Positions 58,407 to 64,000 of a stretch of 64,000 nucleotides of DNA are shown here, piece by piece. Numbering within the stretch: the first letter of the stretch is position 1; every line of letters begins with the position of its first letter. The position numbers were made by a program, and so were the translations under genes. Location: assembly GCF_001514215.1 (NCBI RefSeq), contig NZ_KQ948862.1, positions 186,001 through 250,000 on the forward strand, written 5' to 3'. Under the pieces are notes generated by a model. The model was not told the DNA's origin. It was given only the letters and a program-made list of their open reading frames with translations, and did not search any database. Source of the stretch: Streptomyces bungoensis (lineage in GTDB: Bacteria > Actinomycetota > Actinomycetes > Streptomycetales > Streptomycetaceae).

Positions 58407-58423
58407 TGGGGTTGCCGGTGCGG

Positions 58424-61400
58424 TCAGCGGCGGGGGTCGCGGAGCCTGCCGATCCGTTCGCGGTCCAGGCGGAGTTCGGTGCGGATCAGGCGGGTGATCC
58501 GGCCGATGATCCGGTGCACGAGTTCGTCAAGCTGGAAGTCGGTCAGCTCCCGCGGGTCGAACGCCCCCGGGGGGACGGCCTGGTAGCCCGGCGGGGGTGG
58601 ATCGCCGGGACGGGGCGCGGAGGGGGGCGGGGCCTCGCCGCCGTGGGGCTGGTACGGCGGGGGCGGGGCGTCGGCCCGGCGGGTGACGGGCGGCTGGGCG
58701 AGGCTGCCTGCGACGGTGGCCGCGGCGGCGGCCGCGAGGGCGCCTGTCGCCGACTTGGCGGCCGGCTTGCCGTCCGGCTTCTTGCGGCCCCAGCCGAGGC
58801 GCTGGACCACGGGGAGCGCGGCGGCGGCCGGGCCGGAGGGGTCCGCGGCGCCCGGGGGCGGGGTGAGCGGGACGACCGGCAGGGGAGTGCGGCTGTGGTC
58901 CTGGTGGGGTGGGGTGGCGGTCGCCTTGCGCTGGACGGGGGCGGGCGGGGGCGCCGTGCGCTGGGCAGCGGGATTGGCGTTCGCCGGCGGTGACTGGGGT
59001 ACGACGGTCGGGTTCTCCGTGGGGGAGCCGGCCTGCGGTGCCGGGACCGGGGCTTGAGCCTGCTGCTGCCCGGCCGGTGCGTGGCGGACGGCGAGGGGCG
59101 CGGTGCCGGCGGGCGCGGTGGCCAGGGGTGCGCCGAGGGGGGAGCGGCGCATGGGCCGGCTGTGCGCCGTGCCTGTGGTGGACGGGATGCGCTGAACGCT
59201 GGTGGCGCGGGGGCCGGTGGTGGCGGCGGACGGCTTCGCCAGGGGGAGCGCGGGTGAGCTGGGGACGGGGGAGGGACTGTCGGGGGCGCTGGGCCGGACG
59301 GGGGTGTGGGTGGAACCCGGCTGGTTCGGTGCCGTGGCAGGCGGGCGCTGGACCGGGGAGCTGGATGGGGCCGGCGTGATGCGCTGGATCGGCGTGCCCG
59401 GTTCGACGTGTGCGCCGGGGAGGGGTGCCGGGACCGGTCCAGTGGGCGCATCGGCCGGAGTCGGGGCCGGGGCTGGTTGAGGTAGGTGGGCCGGTGCGCC
59501 CGGTGCGGTGGCGGCCGTGCGCTGCACCGGTGGGTTGGTCGGTGGGTTGGACGGAGTGGTGGCGGTGGGCTGGACGGGGCGGGCCGTGGAAGCCGGTTCG
59601 ACCGGTGTGCCCGCCTGTGCCCGAGGGCCGGGTGAGGCCGCCGGCGCCGTTGAGGCGGACGGCTGTGGCGAGATCGGGGCGCCGAGGCCCGGACGGGGCG
59701 TGCGGCGGGCGAGGCTTCGCTGGACGGGCGGGGTGGCGCCGACGGCAGACGGGCGCGGGGCGTCGGGCGCGGGGGGCGCCGGCGGACGTCCGGGGCCGGC
59801 GGGCGGACGCGCGGAGGCTGCGCCCGGCGCGGCGGTTCGATGCGCGGGGTCGACGGCGAGGCGTGCGGTGTCCGACTCGCTTGGGGCGGGCAGGGGCGTG
59901 GACCCGGCCGCGTTCGCCACGGGCGGGCCGACGAGGTCGGCCCCGGGTGCCGCGGCCGGGCTCGCGGAGCCGGCGATGCGCTGAACCGGCTGGGCGGCCG
60001 GGGCCGCCGGGTCGTCCGCCGCTCGCTGCGCGGGCGGCGGCACCTCGCCGGGGCGACCCGTCGTCCGCTGTACGGGGGCGGGGCTCGGGGCCGGTGCCGG
60101 GGAGCCGGTGCCGTTCCTGTCCCCGGCGTCCCCGGCTCGCACCGCGTTGGCCGGCGGGGGTGTCGTCGCCGAGGGCGGCTGTGCAGTGGCCGGGGCGGCC
60201 GTGGGACGCCCGAGGCCACCCGTCGCACGGGCGGGCTCGGACGACGCGGGGCGGGGGCGGCCGGAGCCGGTGGCCGACTGGCGCCGCACGAGGGGTGGCG
60301 TCCCACCGGGGCGGGGCGTCGCCGGGCGTGGGGGCGTGGGCGGCACGGGAGTGCTCGGCGTGCCGCCCCGTCGGGCTGCCGTGGCCGGCGCGGTGTCACC
60401 AGGCACGCCTCCCTGGGCGGACGCAGGCCGGGGCGCTCCGCCGGGGTGGGGAGCGGCCGGGCGCGGGATTTCGGAAGGCGTGCTGTCGGCAGCCGCGCTG
60501 CCCTGCGCGGACGCGGGTCGGGGGCGGTGGGAGTCGCCGGCCGGCTGGCGTTGCACGGAAGGCGGCGTTCCGCCGGGGCCGGGTGTGGCCGGGCGGGTGG
60601 TCGAGGCCGGCGTAATGCCTGCGGCCCCGCTGCTCGGTACGGAGGCGGGCCCGGGCGCAGGCTGTGACGTTCCGCCGGCGCCGGGTGTCGCCGGGCGTGG
60701 GGCCGAGGGCCGCAGGCGGTGGGAGTCGGCCGGTTGGCGTTGCACGGAAGGCGGCGTTCCGCCGGGGCCGGGTGTGGCCGGGCGGGTGGTCGAGGCCGGC
60801 GTAGTGCCGGCAGCCGTACTCTCCTGGGCGGACACGGGCCGCGGCGTTCCGCCGGGGCGGGGAGCCGCCGGGCTCGGGGCTTCGGAGCGCGCGGTGTCTC
60901 CAGCCGTGCCGCTCTGCGCGGACGCGGGTCGGGGGCGGTGGGAGTCGCCGGCCGGCTGGCGCTGCACGGAAGGCGGCGTTCCGCCGGGGCCGGGTGTGGC
61001 CGAACGGGCGGTCGACGCCGACGTGATGGCGGCACCGGGACTTTCCTGTGCGGACGCGGACGCGGATGCGGATGCGGGCCGGGAGCGGTCGGAGTCGCCG
61101 TCCGGCCGGCGTTGCACGGAAGACGGCGTCCCGGCCGGGCCGGATGTGGCCGGACGTGGGGCCGACGGCCGCACGGGACCGCTGGGCGTGCCGTCACGTC
61201 CGGGTGCGGTGGTCGGCACGGTGTCGGCGGTGGCCGGGCCGCCTTGCGCCGCCCTGGGCCGGACGCGATCGGCCGGCGTGGCGGAGCCCTCGCTCAGCGA
61301 GCGCTGAACGACGGCCGGACCGCTCACGCCGGCAGGCGGGACGGCCGGCCGGTCGGCGCCGGGCTCCGCTTCGGCCCGGTGGGCTCCCGCGTCCCGGCCG

Positions 61401-62272
61401 CCGTCCGCCCCCTGTACGGGCGTACCGCCTGCGGCCGCCGGTGACGCGCCACCCGTGGGACCGGGGAGCCGCCGCGTGACCGGCAGCGCTCGTCGCTGGA
61501 CCGTCGCCTCGGACCGCGCCCGGGTGAGGGACGCCGGCCGGGACGAAGGGGAAGGGCGCGACGGTACCGGCGTCACCCGCACCCCGGGAGCCGGGGACGG
61601 CGTCGTGACGGCCGGGAGGGAGGGCGGCTGCGGCGACACCACCGGGACGGTCGGCGCCGCGCCCACCGGACCACCGGCGTCCGACCTGCCCGTACGAGCG
61701 GCCGCGGAACCGGAGGAACTCACCGGGCTCACCGGCGCCGTGGAGCCCGCCGCCCCCGGCACCCGCGGCGGAATCAGCCGCAGCGGTACCGCCGGGGTCC
61801 GCTGCACCCTCGGTCCGCCGGGCGGCCCGGCCAACGGCAAGGCGCCCGCAGCGCGTTCGAGTCCCGGCACCGGTCGTGCGGAGTCCGGACGGAAGGGCGT
61901 GCCGCCGAGCGTCGCGCTCGACCGGCCGTCCAGCACCGAGTGGGACGCCGTGCCCATGAGCATGGGGTTCTGCCACGTCGGCAGCCGCCCGCCGAATCCC
62001 GCGTCGGCGACCCCGGCCGGGCCCGGGGCCATGGCCCGCTGGATCGGCGGCAGTCCCGGCCACGAGGCCGCCACCACGGGCCGTCCGCCCGCCCGGACGT
62101 CACCGCTCACGGCCTCCGGCGCGGGCGCGGAGTCCGGGGTGCCCGCGGCAACGCCGTCGCCTGCGGAGACGCCGTTGCCGGGGGAGACGCCGCTGCCTGC
62201 GGAGACGCCGCTGCCGACGGACGCCCCCTCGCCGGCGGTGCCCCGCCCGCGGAACCGGTCCAGGAAACCCAC
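58424..62272 (-). CDS. Giant Pro/Ala-rich VQR-repeat protein inside the CIS operon
   Basis: The 1,282 residues start at GTG 62272, 3 nt after the small gene. The N-terminus MGFLDRFRGRG is short and amphipathic. A region to about residue 165 looks partly ordered (GLPPIQRAMAPG, GGRLPTWQNPMLMGTASHSVLDGRSSATLGGTPFRPD). The bulk is low-complexity Pro/Ala/Ser/Thr/Arg with about 20 copies of [PVS]-[VI]-Q-R. A charged helical tail (ELTDFQLDELVHRIIGRITRLIRTELRLDRERIGRLRD) ends it. VQR-type motifs are, from memory, common in CIS-associated proteins with DUF4157. No DUF4157 HExxH is seen here. It may be a scaffold, tape-measure-like or cargo-adaptor protein. Confidence 0.75.
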   Translation of the reverse strand: MGFLDRFRGRGTAGEGASVGSGVSAGSGVSPGNGVSAGDGVAAGTPDSAPAPEAVSGDVRAGGRPVVAASWPGLPPIQRAMAPGPAGVADAGFGGRLPTWQNPMLMGTASHSVLDGRSSATLGGTPFRPDSARPVPGLERAAGALPLAGPPGGPRVQRTPAVPLRLIPPRVPGAAGSTAPVSPVSSSGSAAARTGRSDAGGPVGAAPTVPVVSPQPPSLPAVTTPSPAPGVRVTPVPSRPSPSSRPASLTRARSEATVQRRALPVTRRLPGPTGGASPAAAGGTPVQGADGGRDAGAHRAEAEPGADRPAVPPAGVSGPAVVQRSLSEGSATPADRVRPRAAQGGPATADTVPTTAPGRDGTPSGPVRPSAPRPATSGPAGTPSSVQRRPDGDSDRSRPASASASASAQESPGAAITSASTARSATPGPGGTPPSVQRQPAGDSHRPRPASAQSGTAGDTARSEAPSPAAPRPGGTPRPVSAQESTAAGTTPASTTRPATPGPGGTPPSVQRQPADSHRLRPSAPRPATPGAGGTSQPAPGPASVPSSGAAGITPASTTRPATPGPGGTPPSVQRQPAGDSHRPRPASAQGSAAADSTPSEIPRPAAPHPGGAPRPASAQGGVPGDTAPATAARRGGTPSTPVPPTPPRPATPRPGGTPPLVRRQSATGSGRPRPASSEPARATGGLGRPTAAPATAQPPSATTPPPANAVRAGDAGDRNGTGSPAPAPSPAPVQRTTGRPGEVPPPAQRAADDPAAPAAQPVQRIAGSASPAAAPGADLVGPPVANAAGSTPLPAPSESDTARLAVDPAHRTAAPGAASARPPAGPGRPPAPPAPDAPRPSAVGATPPVQRSLARRTPRPGLGAPISPQPSASTAPAASPGPRAQAGTPVEPASTARPVQPTATTPSNPPTNPPVQRTAATAPGAPAHLPQPAPAPTPADAPTGPVPAPLPGAHVEPGTPIQRITPAPSSSPVQRPPATAPNQPGSTHTPVRPSAPDSPSPVPSSPALPLAKPSAATTGPRATSVQRIPSTTGTAHSRPMRRSPLGAPLATAPAGTAPLAVRHAPAGQQQAQAPVPAPQAGSPTENPTVVPQSPPANANPAAQRTAPPPAPVQRKATATPPHQDHSRTPLPVVPLTPPPGAADPSGPAAAALPVVQRLGWGRKKPDGKPAAKSATGALAAAAAATVAGSLAQPPVTRRADAPPPPYQPHGGEAPPPSAPRPGDPPPPGYQAVPPGAFDPRELTDFQLDELVHRIIGRITRLIRTELRLDRERIGRLRDPRR
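60497..61160 (-). repeat. Dispersed near-identical DNA repeats in the giant gene
   Basis: A block of about 60-130 bp around TTGCACGGAAGGCGGCGTT recurs at 60551, 60740, 60962 (first base C) and 61112. The spacings of 189, 222 and 150 bp are all multiples of three. It encodes PGPGGTPPSVQRQPAGDSHR-type units. Confidence 0.8.
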
Positions 62273-62275
62273 CGC

Positions 62276-62434
62276 TCAGCCCTCCGCGCCGGCCCGCGTC
62301 ACCAGCGACGCGATCTGGTCCGTGTAGCGGCGGCGGTCCTGGTGTTCCAGGTCCAGGATCTCCTCCAGGCTCCAGTGGAAGTGGTAGGCGACGTACGCGA
62401 TCTCCTCGTGCAGCCGGTCGGTCGCGTACGTCAC
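62276..62434 (-). CDS. Small CIS assembly-type protein, 52 residues (DUF6760-like)
   Basis: GTG 62434 overlaps the preceding gene by 4 nt (GTGA), and the stop lies 3 nt before the giant gene. The translation begins VTYATDRLHEEIAYVAYHF and continues HWSLEEILDLEHQDRRRYTDQI. The pattern Y-x-x-D-R-L-x-E-E-x-A-Y...HFHW...LxLEHxxRRR is one I know from very short proteins next to CIS tube genes (DUF6760), which may act like a tail-assembly chaperone. It is short enough to be missed by ORF callers. Confidence 0.8.
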   Translation of the reverse strand: MTYATDRLHEEIAYVAYHFHWSLEEILDLEHQDRRRYTDQIASLVTRAGAEG

Positions 62435-62940
62435 GATTCCCCCAGGCGGCTCCCGCCGAGTTCCACCTCGAACGCCTCCGAGCAGTGCGGGCAGTTGACC
62501 GCCGCCCGGGTGTGGCCCTCCGCGTTGATCTGGCGGTAGAAGTCCTGCAGGAACGCCAGGTCGGAGGCGAACATGTTCTCCACGATCCCGTCGTGCACCA
62601 GGGGCAGCGTGCCGAGCCGGGTGATCACCCGGCCCAGCAGCACCACCGACAGGAACGCCGGGTTCTCCTGCACCCGCACGTCGCGCAGCGGGACGAGTTC
62701 GTCCCGCGCCGTCGACAGGCGCATCACACCGTCCCGGTGGACGGTGCCCGACTCGTCGACGTACCCGCGCGGCAACTGGAACGGGAACTCGGTGCGCAGC
62801 ACGTCCTGTTGCCGCGCGGGGGCGGGCGCCGGGGCCGGCATCGGCTCCGGCACCGGCAGGTCCGCGCCCGTCTCCTCCGCCGGCGCCTCCGCGCCGACGT
62901 GGGAGACGGCGCCGCCGGCCCTGGCAGCCGTACGCCGCAT
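62431..62940 (-). CDS. CIS tail assembly/T4-bacteriophage base-type protein
   Basis: The 169 residues begin with a Pro/Ala-rich segment (to about residue 45). LRTEFPFQLPRGYVDESGTVHRDGVMRLSTARDELVPLRDVRVQENPAFLSVVLLGRVITRLGTLPLVHDGIVENMFASDLAFLQDFYRQINA and a single CPHC near the end (NCPHCSEAFEVEL) follow. This matches the phage-tail assembly type protein placed after the tube gene in CIS loci. It may recognise the tube or the small protein. ATG 62940 overlaps the tube stop by one base (TAATG). Confidence 0.8.
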   Translation of the reverse strand: MRRTAARAGGAVSHVGAEAPAEETGADLPVPEPMPAPAPAPARQQDVLRTEFPFQLPRGYVDESGTVHRDGVMRLSTARDELVPLRDVRVQENPAFLSVVLLGRVITRLGTLPLVHDGIVENMFASDLAFLQDFYRQINAEGHTRAAVNCPHCSEAFEVELGGSRLGES

Positions 62941-63383
62941 TACTCGATGACCAGTTCTTCGAACGTGATGGTCACGGTCTCGGTGAGGGCGGAGGCCTCG
63001 CCCGCCTTCACCGTGCTCGCGTCGATCTTGCTGCACCAGGCGTTGCGCAGGTGGTAGCGCTTCACCGGGTTGTTCTGGAAGTCCATCATGATGATCGAGG
63101 CGTTCTTGCGGGCCGTGGTCATCTGGCCGGTGATGGACTCGTTGATCCACTGGGTGAACGAGGCCGACTGGGTCATACCGCGGACGACCGTGCAGGTGCC
63201 GTTCTTCTTCACACCCGGCAGGTTCTTGACCACGTTCTGGCCGTTGGGGGTGTTCTGCTGGTAGGTGATGACGTCCTGCTCGATGCTGAGGCCGCTGACC
63301 TCGGCCAGGTACTCGACCATCACGCCGTCGATCTGCAGGCCGAAATTGTGTGAGGTGAGGGCGTCACCCGGCTGGAGACTCAT
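62940..63383 (-). CDS. CIS inner tube protein (gp19/Hcp-like)
   Basis: The 147 residues run MSLQPGDALTSHNFGLQIDGVMVEYLAEVSGLSIEQDVITYQQNTPNGQNVVKNLPGVKKNGTCTVVRGMTQSASFTQWI and end TETVTITFEELVIE. This is a clear T4-like virus tail tube protein that stacks as hexamers inside the sheath. It lies 64 nt after the sheath gene, the standard sheath-tube order. Confidence 0.93.
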   Translation of the reverse strand: MSLQPGDALTSHNFGLQIDGVMVEYLAEVSGLSIEQDVITYQQNTPNGQNVVKNLPGVKKNGTCTVVRGMTQSASFTQWINESITGQMTTARKNASIIMMDFQNNPVKRYHLRNAWCSKIDASTVKAGEASALTETVTITFEELVIE

Positions 63384-63447
63384 GTGTTCGCTGTCCTTCT
63401 AGGTCCTGCTGAGCATGGGGAAAGGGCGTACGGAGGCGAGGCCGGGC

Positions 63448-64000
63448 CTACTCCTCCAACTCCCCGCTTCCGCTGGAGAACTGGGCCAGCCGGAAGATGA
63501 CGAACTCGGCGGGCTTGACCGGCGCGATGCCGATCTCGCACACGACCCGGCCGACGTCGACCGACTCCGGCGGGTTGGTCTCCTCGTCGCACTTGACGTA
63601 GTACGCCTCCTCGGGCCGCTGGCCGAACAGCGCACCGCTGCGCCACTCGTTGACCAGGAACGCCGAGATGTTGCGCCGGATCCGGGCCCACAGGGCGTGG
63701 TCGTTCGGCTCGAACACCACCCACTGGGTGCCGATGAGGATCGACTCCTCCAGGTAGTTGAAGTACCGGCGGATGTTGAGGTAGCGCCAGGCCGGGTCGG
63801 AGGACAGCGTGCGGGCGCCCCACACCCGGATACCCCGGCCCGGGAACGCGCGGATGCAGTTCACGCCGATCGGGTTGAGCAGGTCCTGCTCGCCGCGGGT
63901 GATCTGGATCTCCAGGTCGACCGCGCCGCGGACGACCTCGTTCGCGGGCGCCTTGTGCACCCCGCGCTCGGAGTCGTTGCGGGCCCAGACGCCGGCGATG
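63448..64000 (-). CDS. CIS sheath protein, N-terminal part beyond the window
   Basis: The frame is open to the window end, so only the last 183 or so residues are seen. They match the conserved C-terminal domain of contractile tail sheath proteins: HKAPANEVVRGAVDLEIQITRGEQDLLNPIGVNCIRAFPGRGIRVWGARTLSSDPAWRYLNIRRYFNYLEESI and ISAFLVNEWRSGALFGQRPEEAYYVKCDEETNP. The energy-storing sheath contracts to drive the tube. It is the most upstream CIS gene in view. Confidence 0.93.
   Translation of the reverse strand, partial: IAGVWARNDSERGVHKAPANEVVRGAVDLEIQITRGEQDLLNPIGVNCIRAFPGRGIRVWGARTLSSDPAWRYLNIRRYFNYLEESILIGTQWVVFEPNDHALWARIRRNISAFLVNEWRSGALFGQRPEEAYYVKCDEETNPPESVDVGRVVCEIGIAPVKPAEFVIFRLAQFSSGSGELEE

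Noticed and set aside
59410..61479. Several 200-400 codon + strand frames opposite the giant CIS gene
   Set aside because: They are Arg/Gly/Ala-rich shadows of the repeat gene; the minus-strand frame is the only one spanning the whole interval and is coupled to its neighbours.
50697..64000. Prophage
   Set aside because: There are only tail-type genes, CIS-specific partners (LysM adaptor, gp25/gp6/tail-I cluster, membrane protein) and no head, packaging, lysis or integration genes in the window.

Overview
This window is a high-GC actinobacterial chromosome segment and almost certainly Streptomyces. The reasons are codon positions saturated with G/C, many GTG starts, the sporulation sigma factor gene whiG, a cluster of four type I signal peptidase genes (sipWXYZ), mycothiol-linked enzyme families, and the gene order glnD-ffh-rpsP-rimM-trmD-rplS-sip-dprA-whiG-rpsB-tsf-pyrH-frr-cdsA-rlmN. 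I recognise that order as the conserved core region of Streptomyces chromosomes.

Layout. Positions 1-31191 are mostly conserved core on the + strand. They carry the end of glnD (nitrogen signalling), ffh (SRP), the ribosome and tRNA genes rpsP/KH protein/rimM/trmD/rplS, four tandem signal peptidases, a Nudix/DUF2469/YraN/ComM/DprA block (DNA uptake or processing family), whiG plus a TetR regulator, and rpsB-tsf-pyrH-frr-cdsA. A SpoIIE-type phosphatase and a tiny His/Asp/Gly-rich protein follow on the minus strand, then rlmN, then a thiamine-type ABC transporter operon behind a TPP riboswitch. Positions 31215-50498 are more variable. They hold a mycothiol-dependent-isomerase-like protein, a sortase-anchored surface protein, a LOG-family protein, an ABC exporter-like pair whose permease carries a 36-residue tandem repeat, and a polyamine/GABA-type aminotransferase-Lrp-aldehyde dehydrogenase locus. 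A sugar ABC importer without an ATPase gene and headed by a double-GNAT gene comes next, followed by small stress-type genes (DinB-like, hemerythrin, DUF2267) and a secreted serine hydrolase.

Positions 50697-64000 (minus strand) are the most interesting part. This is one tightly packed operon encoding a phage-tail-like contractile injection system (CIS): sheath (cut by the window end), two gp19-type tube proteins, assembly-type small proteins, a LysM-containing hub adaptor, a gp27/gp5-like spike, gp25-like and gp6-like baseplate proteins, and a tail-protein-I-like protein. The last gene encodes a zinc-ribbon/transmembrane/discoidin-like protein, and a strong terminator follows it. Embedded in the operon is a 1,282-residue Pro/Ala-rich protein with about 20 short V-Q-R-type motifs. 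A 52-codon gene of the operon, below the length of most ORF callers, was found by direct translation. No capsid, terminase or integrase gene is visible, so this reads as a domesticated CIS and not a prophage. The AAA+ ATPase, tape measure and cap genes expected of such loci would have to lie beyond the right edge.

Regulatory signals that can be read include a TPP riboswitch with a terminator and a Shine-Dalgarno-masking hairpin, and a near-consensus HrdB-type promoter in front of the surface-protein gene. A 14-bp palindrome overlaps the -35 box of an apparently leaderless gene. Several TAnnnT boxes lie 6-9 nt before start codons, suggesting leaderless mRNAs, and there are many GC-rich terminators. 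No rRNA, tRNA, IS element or CRISPR array was seen.
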